Assembly (NCBI GenBank): GCA_951217055.1
Contig: OX578281.1
Location: forward strand, 14,540,447 to 14,604,446
Reading direction: 5' to 3'
From: Gerris lacustris
Lineage: Eukaryota > Arthropoda > Insecta > Hemiptera > Gerridae
DNA: 64,000 nt
A program made the translations under genes and the position numbers. The notes beneath the pieces were generated by a model. It worked only from the letters and a program-made list of their open reading frames with translations. It was not told the origin of the DNA and did no database searches. Below are positions 1 through 12,621 of the stretch, one piece after another. How positions within the stretch are numbered: the stretch's first letter is position 1; every line of letters starts with the position of its first letter.

Positions 1-216
1 TAAATCATAAATACGCAACCCTAATTCCAACGATACGGCTTAAAATTTGATTAAGATTTGATTCTAAATGTTAGTGTAAAATATGTTTTGCACATTTACT
101 GCCTTAAGAAACAAACGATAAAAAAATAATAATAAAGCCTAACTTTATTTGCGTAGGTGGAGTAAAAATCCGACAATTAAAACTAGAATTTAGGTTATAT
201 TTAGGTTTAACCATTT
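1..216. other. AT-rich flank, nothing recognised
   Basis: No coding signal or repeat structure is visible here. It is the flank of the element that starts at 217. Confidence 0.5.
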
Positions 217-938
217 ATTGAAGCGAGCTTCTTACATTCAACAAACTATGCATCTTGTCTGTCTGTCAGTAACGTTTACGCGGGTGACGATAACTTGAGT
301 AAAAGTGGACCGATTTAGTTGAAATTTGGTATACATGCTCCTCTTACTAATACTCAGGCTAAGTTCGTTGGACTGCGTCGTCCGTCCAAGAGTTCGCGCG
401 CAACGCTCGCGTAAACGAGAGGTTCAAAAATTAAGTTGGAATTTCAGGACGGGAAAGATTCTATCATCATTTATTCGATGAGACGAACATTTTTTTCAAA
501 TAACATTTTTTAGTAAAACCAACAGAGACACCGCTATAAATTAATAAAGATCGCTAAAACTATTAAAGCGGTCCTAAACGTTTATAATAGAGAAAACAAC
601 CTTTTTACCGATATCTTACGTTCTAACGTAACGATTTGAATAAAACGTCATATACACCATCTAATGCACAATTGAAACAGACATGCAAAATTTCAATTTG
701 ATACATGCAGTAGTTTTTGAGTAGCAAAGAGATAGATTTTATAATAATTGAAAAGGAGATGTGTGGTTAGAGGAATAGTAAGATTGAGGGGTGGTTCCCT
801 TGCTACTTGCCGCTGCACTACTACTATACCCATTATCTATCAACTCATTATGATTCATGATTATCTATTTTTTCAATATTCAATTCATATTTATTACTAT
901 AAGCTCGCTTCAATGATAGAGCCACGCGATGCCTATAG
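217..938 (+). mobile_element. Family A element, copy A1 (Helentron/HINE-like, non-autonomous)
   Basis: The copy starts with ATTGAAGCGAGC and has its complement GCTCGCTTCAAT at 903-914. It then continues about 24 bp to a CTATAG end at 938. Copies at 54686-55463 (minus) and 61964-62641 (plus) share the same ends, including the extra 24 bp, so the second inverted repeat is internal to the true end. A TGTCTGTCTGTC tract lies at 256-267, and a GATTTAGTTGAAATTTGGTA motif begins at 312. A terminal inverted repeat on one side, a subterminal one on the other, a CTGT tract and a 3' end near CTAG before T match what is known of Helentron-associated INEs. That class call is inference. No transposase or helicase is encoded. 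Confidence 0.75.
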
Positions 939-1598
939 TATTACCCTAAATCCAGTCTTACAACAGAAAATAATAAATCTATTCTATAAAGTTTCTTAAA
1001 AATATAGTATAAAAATAGGTAGTGCAAGCATATTGTTCTTGGTAGTAAAAATAAAAAAACCAATAAATAAATAAAAATATTTTTAAACTTTTAAGTCCGA
1101 GATCGTAAATATCAAACCAGCTGGGCTAAAGCGCAACACTTTCATAAAAAGTAGTAAATGGTTTTCCCGAACTTATTTTACGATTGTAAATTACACTAAG
1201 AAGTATAAAAAAGTGAATTAGCTCTACATTTTATTTAAAATGTCACGAAATGTTTTCTTCTTAACTTTTTCACTAACAAAATATTTTATTACTATACGAT
1301 CATAATGAAAAAGTTTGAAATCATATAATACTTGTGTTTGACTTCCAGTACATAGGTGAAGATAAAATTAACTCTATGACTCATATACAAATCAAGGACG
1401 TACTCACCCATGATATTGTTTCTCTTATGAATACATTTATTTAAGTAACTTTTCAGGGCTAGTTTATAGGTTATAATGTTGGTCTTTTCATGCCCGTTCT
1501 TAAAAACGGGGAAATTATGTGAAAACTGGGATATAATGTAAAAACAGGATCAACGTTCACCAAACTAATTATTTTGTAAATAGTAGAGAATGAGGCAC
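939..1598. other. AT-rich intergenic stretch
   Basis: Nothing coding or repeated was recognised. The short open frame crossing from 748 to 999 lies mostly inside A1 and has no supporting motif. Confidence 0.45.
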
Positions 1599-1823
1599 TT
1601 CTTTAGATTGTTACTCCCCTTATAAAAAAACAGAGGGGAGTAACACTCTAAAGAAGTTGTACGGATTGTCTTCGTTAGACTGCTACTCTCTTTATCAAAA
1701 TAGAAGAGGGATATATTCCTTTGTCCCAAAGTTTATTGGACTAAACATCCCTTTTTCTTAATAGTTATTTAGTCAAAGTAATTTTTATTTTAAAACAACT
1801 TAGGGGAGTAACAATCTAAAGAA
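1599..1823. repeat. Foldback repeat with three copies of one arm
   Basis: The arm TTCTTTAGATTGTTACTCCC at 1599 returns inverted at about 1635-1656, giving a local hairpin, and again inverted at 1803-1823. The outer pair gives a 225-bp element with about 21-bp inverted ends. The middle copy looks like a partial internal duplication. No flanking duplication is clear, so the superfamily is unknown. Confidence 0.6.
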
Positions 1824-2209
1824 ATACCGAGAATGAATGGAAAATGTAATGAATTTGTTGAAATCAGGTTGGCAACTCTGCTTTTAAACTCCCAGCTGTA
1901 TTGCGAGTCATTCTACGATAGTTTGTTTGCTTTTTTTTTTAGCTTTCGTTAAACTTTTTGTATTTTATTACTTTAAAAGTGATTATAAATTGTTTTAAAT
2001 CATTTAAATAATTTATATTATTTTATTTCTGTATTAAATTCGTTTAATAAAGAAATAAAAATGTTTTCTTTGTTGAATATATCTTATATAGCACTTTTTT
2101 TGGAGAAAAATTGTTGTATGTACCTTGAGAATAATACAATAACATTATTAATAATACATTAAATCCCATAATATGTAATATGTAATAATTACATTAAATG
2201 AATAATACA
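1824..2209. other. AT-rich intergenic stretch
   Basis: Runs of TAATAATACATTA-like sequence lead up to the hairpin cluster at 2210. No gene is seen. Confidence 0.4.
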
Positions 2210-2345
2210 TTATCTCCCGAGGCTATGCCTCGGGAGATAATTGGCATTTATCCCTCGGCTTCGCCTCAGGATTTAGTTGCCTTAATTCCTTCGGCTTTGC
2301 CACAAATTAACTAAGTCACGCGGGAAATAATATCTTATAGTATTA
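2210..2345. repeat. Cluster of GC-rich hairpins (CTCGGCTTCGCCTC type)
   Basis: Positions 2210-2223 and 2227-2240 are perfect 14-bp inverted arms around a TAT spacer. Two decayed variants of the pattern follow at about 2255-2275 and 2290-2312, each ending in an AT-rich spacer. The same hairpin type is arrayed at 32045-32190. Short GC-rich hairpins in AT-rich DNA are common in subterminal parts of DNA transposons. No element boundary could be fixed. Confidence 0.55.
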
Positions 2346-3828
2346 TTCCCTAGGTACATAAATAAATATTATGAGATGCTCGTTTCTGTTAAGAACTATG
2401 AAAGCATAACAATATTTGGAGAAACATTCTAAATGGACTGATCTATGCAATTACACAGAGCAATTACACCTGAAAATTGAACCTTAATAAATATTTACAG
2501 GAACAATAGACTTTAGAAAGTAAGGTCTATTTATTTTGTTCATTTGAAAGCAAACAAAATAAAACGTGGTATAAATTTCCAGTGTACGTAAATTAAAATT
2601 GCTAATAGGACTAAGTTTATTTATAGATGAAAGAAAAGTTAGTGCTTTACATTATATATTTAACTTCGTCTATATATTCTTGAATGTAAAAGAAGAGGAA
2701 AGGGCGGATTAAGAAGGAATCTATTGATTCCTAACCAATGAGATGACGACACAAAAAAAATTAAAAGAAGATCCATTGGAATTCTAATGGTGAAAATGGT
2801 GGAGGGAGGGATTTATTAAAAGCAATAAATCAACGTGACCGCGGGGAATTAAAGGAAGAAGAGCGTGGAAATGGTTGTGTCCTCAGCCTGCATTTTAATA
2901 GGAAGGCCTTCAACCAGAAAGGATTTAATAGTTTTGGGACCACCCTACCAAACCTCATTTATCCGGCCAAACGACTCGGCTTTTTATATTTAAATTAGGG
3001 ATGCATTTGTTTGATGCTTTACTGTATCGTAGTAAGAAGAAGAGGGCATTAAACTGCAATACAACCGAAGATGGGTAGTCTAGTAAAACTGATTGTTTTC
3101 TTCAAATGGTATACGCTTCAGAATACATTAAGTAGATTACAGGCTTTTTATGCCGTATATAAAGCTGAAGGGATCGAATTATATCAATATCCCAGCAAGA
3201 ATGAAAGATAAATTCAGATATTTGCCTATTCAGATAATTTCTTTCAATCTAATATATCTCAGAAATTTTTTTAACGATTGTGAGATAAATTTTGTTTTAG
3301 GGTATACCATAAAGAAGGCTTGTAAAAACAAGGATGCATCCTAAAAATTTAATATTGTAAGGGCATTCATATAGTCCCTTCCAGGACATTTGGTACAGCC
3401 TGCAATATGGAAAAGTGTATTCCTTTAATACCTCCATCCTCATTTGGCTTTAAATCTCAAATATTTTTAGAAAAAAGAAAACTTTAGCAAAGCGGCAATA
3501 TTTTCCTAGCCAATTTCTTTTAACCTTTCACGATGACTGAATCTAATTTGAGAAATGTATTAATTGGACATCGGATAACAAAACCACCGAAAACAAACCA
3601 AAGAAAGATTAAAATTTTTAAGAATAGCGGGAAAACCTTCTTCTGAACCACTAATCCGGATATATATTTGTAGATGATTAAATAGTTCTGGCTGTCTTCC
3701 AATAATAATTCCAAGAATTATGAATCAGAGGTCAGAGATTGATTATGACTCAAGTTATGGTATAATTAAGCTTTATGTCATTTTGTTTGTGGTTCATATA
3801 TTTTCGACGAATTACTCTTTAGTAATTA

Positions 3829-3831
<3 letters not shown>
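2346..3831. other. AT-rich stretch without a supported gene
   Basis: Short frames at 3150-3344 and 3520-3714 have no recognisable domain and AT-driven composition. A mild GC rise at 2690-2960 shows no open frame. Confidence 0.4.

Positions 3832-3911
<80 letters not shown>
3832..3911. repeat. (TA)n microsatellite, about 80 bp
   Basis: Pure TA dinucleotide run. The open frames on both strands that read as Ile-Tyr repeats are products of this run. Confidence 0.95.
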
Positions 3912-3913
<2 letters not shown>

Positions 3914-4379
3914 TTTGACAATGTCCCAAATTAATGACGAAATGTAGCAAACAAAGTAAATAATGTACTTTTATAAAATAAAAAGAAAGACTACAGTAAA
4001 CATGAATGAACAGCAAAAAAAGAAATAATAATTCCTTGTTGAAGACAAATCTAATTCTGGTATATATTATGTTTGTACGACGAGTTGAGGAAAATATTTT
4101 AAGCTCATTATTAAATAAATAAAATGAGTATTAGTATCTCAGAGATGCCTAAAATGCTCGTCCTAAAACTAAAAGTCTAAACACGGTATAGACATTTCAT
4201 ACTAATTCACATTGATAGATGCGTGTATATTAAATTATGAGAGTCGTTAGTGTGTTTAACATTCACGCGTTTTATCAAGAATTTGTAATTTAAAAAGTCG
4301 ACAATCAAGTTAATATGCATATATATTACTTACTTGTCTAATTTTGAAAGAGATTTGTCAGAAATATATAAGGTGCAGC
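3912..4379. other. AT-rich stretch, nothing recognised
   Basis: No coding or repeat signal beyond AT richness. Confidence 0.4.
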
Positions 4380-4690
4380 CTGTGTAAAATAGTATGGAAA
4401 AAAGAAGCAACAGAGAAATCAATGATATTCTGGAAGGAGAAGATATAGTGAGGTTTTAAAGGCATAAAGATTAAGATGGCTGGGAAATGTAGAAAGGATG
4501 GACGAAGGCAGGATGCCAAAGAATCTGCTAAACGGAAAAATATATGGGCCTACAAGACTAGGACGTCTAGGAAGAAATGGCTTCAGGATGTGGAGGAAGG
4601 AAGAACTAAAAGTGCTTGGAGTGAGGAGTTAGAGAAAAAGAGCTGCCAGGAGAGAGGAATGGAGATATAATGTAGGGAAGTTCACCTCGG
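4380..4690 (+). pseudogene. Non-LTR retrotransposon, C-terminal tail of the polymerase protein (broken)
   Basis: Read in pieces, this stretch gives the familiar tail found after the reverse transcriptase of RTE/Jockey-like LINEs. A block with SNREINDIL is followed, in a shifted frame, by RLRWLGNVERMDEGRMPKNL, then an Arg/Gly-rich block, LKVLGVRS and REEWRYNVG near the end. At least two frameshifts and one stop break it, and nothing of the reverse transcriptase proper remains upstream. It is a 5'-truncated dead copy, as LINE insertions usually are. A related tail lies at 54118-54562. Family assignment rests on motif memory and was not searched. Confidence 0.75.
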
Positions 4691-4785
4691 GCTGTAGCAC
4701 TGCAGAAAGTAAAGTAAAGTATATAGAATCTTATTGTCTAATAGCACACGCAATTCATTAGACGAAAGAGTAAAGAAATTTAGTC

Positions 4786-5296
4786 CAGGGGTTCCCAAAC
4801 TTTTTTGGTGGAGTACCAATTAATATGTCTTGACTTAAATCATGTACCACTGATGTTTATACAGGAACATCCAGGGCGTTTTTACAGAAGAAAGGGGGTC
4901 CGGGGGCCTTCCTCCGGAAAAATTTAACGTAGGCTATTCTTTAATACAAAAAGGGTAGGCATATCACACTTCTTTTAATGCAATAACTTTTTTGAATTTT
5001 AGTTGTACTAGAGTACTTTATCATTATTTCTTTTACATTCAATCCCATGGATAGAGAGTAGGTATTTGAGGATGTTTGTTAAATTAAGAAGGACTTAATA
5101 AAAATTGTATTTAAAAAAAAAAAAAAATCATGAGAGAACATTAAATTAGATCATAAAATAACATGAATAAAACATAGAATATTAATAAAAATGTTAGTTT
5201 TAAAATAAAAAAAATTATAAAGAACGTAATGAAAAAATACTCTCACGTACATCTGGACATGATCCTACGTACCACAAGTGGTACGCGTACCACATA
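4786..5296 (+). mobile_element. hAT-like MITE remnant
   Basis: The left end reads CAGGGGTTCCCAAACTTTTT, the typical start of many hAT MITEs. Near 5270-5293 the sequence reads GTACCACAAGTGGTACGCGT, as expected near the other end, but the terminal complement of the left end is missing. A block at about 4888-4920 (GGGGTCCGGGGGCC then CCGGAAAA) recurs inside the hAT at 29551-30905. The copy is eroded at its right end. Confidence 0.6.
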
Positions 5297-5426
5297 GTAA
5301 TAAATAAACTAAAATATATGCCTAAATAATAGTACTAATAATAATAATAAAATATCTAGCACTTAATGTCTACCTATAAACTATCAAATCCACTCGGTCC
5401 AAGTGTTTGTGGAACTTTGAAGTAAG

Positions 5427-5795
5427 GTTCACACGATCCAAGTATACTTGGTCAAGTAGTGGAACTTTGATGTACTATAAAGTAGAGGTTAAGATAGATT
5501 GTGTGAAATGTTTTTCCCTCTAGAACTTTCAAGTTAAAACAGTGGTGGTATATCACCTTCTAGTAAACGATTCCCAGATCAACCTTGCATCTGTCATTTT
5601 TATTTTTTGACTGTTCGTTCTCATAACTTGTCAGGTGGGCGCCATTTTTGTTCTATCAAAGTCTACTTCGATAGAACCCATCCGACTCAACTTAGATGTC
5701 CAAGTTGACTTTGATACACTGTTTACACGATCCAAGCAGCGTCAAAGTAGAGTCAAAACTGACTTGGTCCAAGTATACTTGGATCGAGTAAACAA
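5427..5795. repeat. MITE-like inverted repeat with palindromic CCAAGTATACTTGG ends
   Basis: The perfect 14-bp palindrome CCAAGTATACTTGG occurs at 5438-5451 and 5769-5782, in inverted context (ACGATCC before the first, GGATCGAG after the second). A third related sequence, ACGATCCAAGCAGC, lies near 5727. Interior blocks built on AAGTTGACTTTGATA and its complement add further inverted repeats. The small frames on both strands here are by-products of this symmetry. Confidence 0.6.
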
Positions 5796-7092
5796 TCCAC
5801 AATATACTTGGATAAAAAATAACAATATTTTTTTTTAATTTAAATATTAACATTCGTATAATAATAAGTAATTGTCCGAGAAAATAAATCAAGTTTACTG
5901 TAAAATAAATGGAATTTATAAATACATTTTGGAATGGGCTAATTTAAGAGTAGAATTGCACAATGAATTCTTTAGAACAACTTGAACCTTTCTTTTATCC
6001 GAGAAATTGAAGCAAAACACCTTAAAGATTATTTATAGAATAAAAGGATGTTTTTTGACCTAAAACAATTGCATAATTGAGTAGGGTCAGAGGGTTTTGT
6101 GTAGTTTCGAACATGAAATTTTCAAAATTCTCATTTTCAAAACCTCTTTTTTCTGTTTTTCTAGGTCATCCTCATTCTACATTTAGTAACGGTTTATCTG
6201 CAGAAAATGAAACCAAAAAAAAAAAAAAAAGTTCATTTTCAAATTTATTTTACGTTTAGCCGAAAAAAAAAGAGGAGAGTAGAAAAAAGAACTAAAGAAA
6301 TTAAATTGCAAACTTGATCTGAGTTCCGTTTTGGCAAGGAACACACTGTATTTGAAAACCAAAATAGCTTAAATAAGTTGGACCCTCCTCTTTGGTTTCT
6401 ATTATTCAGAACCGTTTGAGTGGTTTCACCGGAGGAGGAGGTTTTTGATACGAAACCAGAGGGGGGTGGAGAGGTTAAAAAGGTACAAAAGAGAATTCAT
6501 TAAGCCAAACTTGGAAACAAATGCGGAGAGAAAACTGTGGGCTATATTCAAACTCGGCCAGTTAGACAACAAAACTAGACTTCTTCCAAAGCACACTCGA
6601 CAAAAAAACAAACTCTATTTTGAAAGTACAAATTATTTTTTCAAGTGCTAGTTTTTTTAACTATAGCAAACTATAATTTAGGTTCGGAAAAAAAAGAATA
6701 TTACTTGATTTATCAACTAGAATGTTCCTTAAAACTTCTAATTGGATGTTATGTTTAGTCAGTTAACAAAAGAACAATCAAAGAATTAAAAGAATTCAGA
6801 AACCGTATCTTAGTACTATAAAAACAAATGTATTAAATAAATAATGTAATTCATCAGATAGATTTATACGTTTCAGTTTTAAGGTCTTTAAAGTCTTGGA
6901 AAAATCTATCGTGTTAATAGACGCATCAAGTAAACCTACGAAACCGGTTCAAAGGAAATTTCAGACATTGTTTCATGATGAATTTATCAACACACACTTA
7001 TTTTAAGAAAATTTCTTCAAAAAATATAAACATCTAAGATGTCATTCAACGATTTTAATACAAAAAGTCCAGTCATGCACCATGACTTAATG
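5796..7092. other. AT-rich stretch, no supported gene
   Basis: Poly-A runs at about 6215-6230 and 6262-6270. The opposed frames at 6426-6651 overlap almost completely and show no domain. Nothing else is recognised. Confidence 0.4.
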
Positions 7093-7640
7093 AGCGAATT
7101 TTCAAAGAAATCTGCGCTTTATTGGCTTATGATAATATAGGAAAATTTTGGTTTAGAATTTGCTCGGGTGAAAAAAAAAATTGGTACACAGGGGTACGGG
7201 GTACAAAAGTCAAAATAGTATTTACCCTTCAAGATGCATGTCGTTGGAAAGCTCTTTAAGAGTACAGTAATTGTTGTTATTTACACTTTTATCATATTTT
7301 CACATAAAAGGGGGGTAAAATGGAAAAAACACGTTTTTTGACCCCTAAATGGACTCCAAAAATTCTGGCCAGCGAACTCATCCTTTCTTTTGATATTATT
7401 GACATTTCAAAATTTGTTTGAAATTTTTAAGTGCATCCCAAGGGGAGATATCGTCTGGAGTGACACATATATACATACATATATACATACATATATACAT
7501 ACATATATAAAAAAGTGTTAAATTTCAGGAATCGATTCAGAATGGTCTAAAACGGATTTCCATAGAAAAATTTTTCAAAAATTCACATTACAAAAATTTT
7601 GAAGCCATTGCAATAGCGTAATTTTCTTTGAAAATTCGCT
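7093..7640. mobile_element. Inverted-repeat element of about 548 bp, unclassified
   Basis: The ends AGCGAATTTTCAAAGAAA (7093) and its complement ending at 7640 form an inverted repeat of roughly 28 bp with a few mismatches. The interior has GTACACAGGGGTACGGGGTA near 7182 and a TATATACATACA-type microsatellite at about 7466-7513. No coding capacity is seen and the target duplication was not resolved. Confidence 0.6.
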
Positions 7641-10600
7641 AAAAGAATAAATTGTAAAGTCCATTTAAATAAGGTAATATAAGGTCCGAGTATTTTGATT
7701 AAAAAAAAATAGTACATTAAGTCCGTTTAAATACCAATAAACCACATAAATTTACCTAAAATAATGACACACAAACATTGAAAAGGTGTCAAAATAAATA
7801 ATATGCCTTAATAATAATATAGAGGAGAGTTCTGTAACATGAAACATATGCAACAGTTGCACTAGTTTTTACTTAGAAAACCTCTGCAACTTTAAACACC
7901 AATATGATGCAAATAATCAGTTTTGATTAATACAAATAATTCAATTGAAACTCCGGTTACTATAATGGAAATCATAATTTGGTAATAGTATATTATGTTA
8001 CTAGGCTGTGAAATGACACTTCACAGTCGCGTTGCATATGCTATTTTTTCCGAGGTAGCAGACAATGAAAAAACAATAAATATTAATAAATAATCAATAT
8101 AATAATAACAAATATTAGTACATAATTAAGATTTAAAAAAAGAAACCTTAAAAAGAGGTTACACTATAAGAAAAGATAAATAAAACGCATTGACATCTAG
8201 CGGAATTAAATCGTACTAAGCATTTCTACAAACACTGCAGCGCTACTAACGGAAGTTTTGACAACTGCCAGCAGTACAATAAAAACTTTTTTCGTCCTAG
8301 GACGTAAAACATTTTTCTTTACAGCTAGGAGTAATGAAAAGATTTTTTAAGTCCACGTAATGAAAAAATGGATTTTAGCTATGTTTTTTAGGCTCTAAAG
8401 TTACTATATTACAGCCTACCACGGAAAAAATACATTATCTAAGCTGTTCGAGCTAATTTGATCAAGAGATGTATATCTACATACAATATTTTTGTTAATG
8501 ACTAAAGTAATGCTCACTGCAGTAAGAAATCCACTGCTACTCAATGGTACATGATACATAAGGTTATTTTTAAAGCTGTCGTAACTATAATTCATTGATG
8601 TAAAATCAGTATACATTTGTCTAATTGATATAGAAGATGGATCTTAAGGTGTGAAATTATCAAACATTAATCCATTTTGATTAAACATTTGTCCGCTAGG
8701 AGCTCTGGTATAGTTTTATATAAACGTCAGAACTTCTATCGGCGAAATATAGTACTAAAATGAATACAAGTGAAAACCAACCTACCTCCTATAATATTCC
8801 AACTTCCAGATTCGATAATTAAGAGTGTCACATTTTGCATTTCGTTTATTGAAATTTCAGCCCGTCTAGCGTCAAAATATTGTACTATAAATGAAAACAT
8901 ATCTACCTCCTGTTAAATCCTAACTTCCTTGCACGATACTTTTGCATGACGGGAATTTCTTCTGTACCCTAAAGCTGAAACATATCCATTAAAGAATCCT
9001 TTCCGTGTAACATAATAAGTATATTTATATATATATGAATTCTAGATAAAAATGAAAGTGAACTTATAATAAATATTAATAACATTGACAGATGATGTCA
9101 ATACATATCAATCATGATAAAATGTATTTAAAATGTTTATCTTTGTCGTAACTATTAATTATATTATATTATAATGTAATCATACTAGTTTTTAGGAAGC
9201 ACTACCTTACACTACCCCACATAAATTTTCAGTTATGAAAATCTCTCTCTTAAGAAAATTGTTTTTGTGGAAAGTTACATAATTTTGTAGGTATAATCAG
9301 AACATGAAAACTACATGCTAAAATAGTTTTCTCCCTCAATAACTTCAAAATTAAGACCCTATAAATATAAAAGTACACACGTGAGAACAAGGCTTATCCA
9401 GTAGGTTTAAATTATTATTAAATTAAAAAAAGGAAATGCAAATATGATGTAATAGATAATTTGTATTGTAAACAAAAATTGATGTAATAGATAATATGAT
9501 GTAATAATTTATTCATTACAACTTCATATTATATACACTTACATGTATTACATTAATTTACCAGCTTGTAAATCGGCATAAGCTATGAAGCCTTGATATA
9601 ATAATGGCAAGTAATAATGGCAAGTAATAAAGGCTATAAAGGTCTAGCTTAACCTCCTATTTATAAATCTTTAAAGCTCCATAACTAGTTTCCGAGCTAC
9701 CTAAGTATAAAGCTTAAAAAGGTAGGTCACATTTTTCTTAACTACAATTAAGAATGGGACAAAATAAAAAAAAGGTATAGCCCTACAATGTATAATCTCA
9801 TTATCGGTTGTTTATATTCTAAAAGGCTACGTTTTTCACGATTAGTAACAAGTTTTAAAGTCTTGTTTTAATATGCATACACTTTACACTTTTTACAGCT
9901 TTAAGTAAACCTATAAATTGAGGTTTCATTTTAGGTGTGTTTCGTGAATCGTCTGACAAAATATAATTCGCAAAAGATAAGTTTGCTTTATTAGAATCAA
10001 TTAGAATAAAGTATATAGTCATTAAAACAACGATTTAAAACCACGATTTTAATTTTATAAAAGTAAAATTTATTATATATGCTTGCGTTATCGTTCTCTC
10101 TAACAGCCCCCTTTTAAAATATTATGTAACGAGATATTTAGCCAAATTAATGCATGAAAAAGGCAAGTGGTAAATACGAAGTATGTATGAGGCACGCGAT
10201 ATGCAAAATCTACTCCTTGTTACACCAAAAGAGAACCCCTTTTTTTCGTTTTTTAAACATTTTTGGCTTTGTGTAGTTTCATATCTATTTAAATAATACA
10301 TACTTTATACTGGAAAAGGTTGTTAAAACTATAATTTTAAAATAATACTTTAGACAACCAAAAAAGGTAAATTAAATTATAAAAAAAGAGAATAAAACCG
10401 AATCCAATGCTTTTATGTTTCCTTATCAATTTAGGATACGGAAAGGCATAATAAGATTAGCTTCAGCCTGAATTTGTGTTTTACAGGAATGTGATTACAA
10501 ACACACACAACACATACATTTGAACACACACTAACACTTATAAAAATGTTTTTTTGTTAAAAATACTTTTTCATTTCGAAAACCGAATCCACCCTTACCT

Positions 10601-11256
10601 TTTTTTCGTGTATGTATGTGTGTCTGTCACCACCAGTCCAACTTAATAGGCGCAAAATTTGTATGATAATAATATTTTCGCAGAGTTGTGTGCAAAAATG
10701 TTACGCATGTTCTAGGCTTGGTTTCATCGAAAAATATTGAGTAGAATCAAAGTTATTAGAAATTATATTTGTATTGCGGATCAACTTAAAAGTTTTTTTC
10801 CCAAAAAACTTTGGCGGCTTATTGCGGCTAAACGGTAAATCGTATCTACACACTAGCAGTGATTGATTTGAAAAGACCAACAACTTTGTTGTACCACCAT
10901 CGGTTCTACCTTAAATAGAGCTAAATTTGATATTTATTTTTAAATTTTTGACTTTGAGCTCTTATGGCATCCGCAATTGTTGACCGATATTCAATTTCAG
11001 ATCGGGGTGCTTAAACCTCACACTAATGGTTTTTAAATCGAGTATTTATTATTTTATTAATTTGTCCTAGAACTAGAGTTATTAAATATTTACTGGTGCA
11101 ACTGCCTATTGAGGGAAGATACTGGTAATTAAATTAGTGCACCAATGGTTGACGATAGTTCTATGACTTCCCAGTCTAATTGGTTTTGACTATTTTCTCA
11201 TTTATTTTATGCTTTTTTTTAGCATTGTTATTACTATATTACTTAGTTTCAATTGC

Positions 11257-11259
<3 letters not shown>
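7641..11259. other. Long AT-rich stretch without a recognised gene
   Basis: Two imperfect direct repeats lie at about 8730-8822 and 8863-8936 (shared ATTGTACTA/AAATGAA and CTACCTCCT blocks). Short frames at 8416-8616 and 10701-10883 on the minus strand carry no domain I recognise. If a single-copy host intron or spacer exists in the window, this is one of the better candidates. Confidence 0.4.

Positions 11260-11335
<76 letters not shown>
11260..11335. repeat. (TA)n microsatellite, about 76 bp
   Basis: Pure TA run. A small GC-rich hairpin (CCCGCG, TGGAG, CGCGGG) sits downstream at 11450-11466. Confidence 0.95.
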
Positions 11336-11342
<7 letters not shown>

Positions 11343-11599
11343 CCTGATCATATTCCTAGAAAGCTTTGGAAACGAAACCGTTTAAGTATTTCATTTAATT
11401 GCTAGGCCTACCTGATAATAGGAAACAGCCACTAATACCTAGCATGAGTCCCGCGTGGAGCGCGGGGTAAAGCAGTTTAGTTTCTCGCCTAATATAAGGT
11501 GATATCGATTATTTTAGACTCACTTTTATTTATTTTGGTAGGAGTTAATTCAATTTTAAGTAATATTGGAAAGGATCTACAACCCCTTGTAAAAAAAAT

Positions 11600-11643
11600 A
11601 CTTCTTGCATACGAGTTCGCAAGACAGTGAGACATTTTCATGT
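11600..11643 (-). repeat. End fragment of family H
   Basis: GCAAGACAGTGAGACATTTT followed by CATGT matches the reverse complement of 51406-51440, including the adjoining TTGCATnCGAGT block. Only this terminal part is present. Confidence 0.6.
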
Positions 11644-12621
11644 TTTCGCTCTACGTAAACTACCGACGTAAAATGAAATAAAATCGGTAATTTATTCAAG
11701 TAATTGATAAAAGTAGATGGAAGATCATTTTTATTCTCATCTCCACACCGGCACTGCCGCGGCTTGATTACAAACGACTGAATTCAAAGGCGCCGGCGCG
11801 CCTTCTTCGAATTGTTAATATGCCTTCATACTAGGTAGGGCGGAGAGGGCTGAGAGTTGATGGCAACCTCCTGTACTTTCCTAACTCCCAGTGACACGTA
11901 TAAATCTTTTCGACTTTCTTCGGCCCTATGACGTGCGGTGGAGGGAGGCCCAAAAGCTGGAGACTGGATTACACACCTCCTATAGCTTTTTAACTCCCTG
12001 TTATATTTTTCTGAGTTTTTAAGCTAAAAGTAACGTAACGTTTTTGACTTATGTTCCATAGCCTAAACATGAAAATGTCAAAAACAAATTGTAACTATAC
12101 ACCAAACATACATTTACCAACATTTACTCTAAGGATAATCTATTTAAGAAAAACAAAAGCCTTTGTTTATATTTACACTAAGCTCTGTTATTTATGGATT
12201 ATACCGTACTGCGAAGGTTATATTAGGTCAAACCTATAGATAAGGGTGAAAGATCCTGTAGAAGAATGAGATGAACCTCGGGCCCTTTAGATGACTCCCC
12301 TGGGCCGAATAGAAACAGTAATTAGGCTTCACAAAGGTGAACACTTCCCCAAGAATTTCACCAACTAACCTTTAACAACCACTATTCACTCAACAAAAAC
12401 ATCAACTCAAATACATTTTATGAGCTAGAAAAAGAATATTAATTCAACGTAAACTTGGTTTGCCTCCATTTTTTTTTAACTTTAATTTATGTCAGAAGTA
12501 TCACAGAATAATTGGTTTAATGTTAGATTTTAAATGTACAAATCTATGGACATGTCTAGATGTTTCGGTGGAGACCGCGGCAGATATTTAGTAAATCTCT
12601 TTTTAATATTCTATTCATAAC
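11644..12621. other. Spacer with a GC-rich patch
   Basis: Positions 11745-11990 are clearly more GC-rich than the surroundings (for example GGCGCCGGCGCGCC near 11790) but hold no long frame. The frame at 12051-12239 is AT-driven and unsupported. It could be a promoter-like or repeat-derived patch. I cannot decide. Confidence 0.35.

Noticed and set aside
3720..4016. Opposed reading frames rich in Ile and Tyr
   Set aside because: They are direct translations of a (TA)n run. The same applies to 50296-50502.
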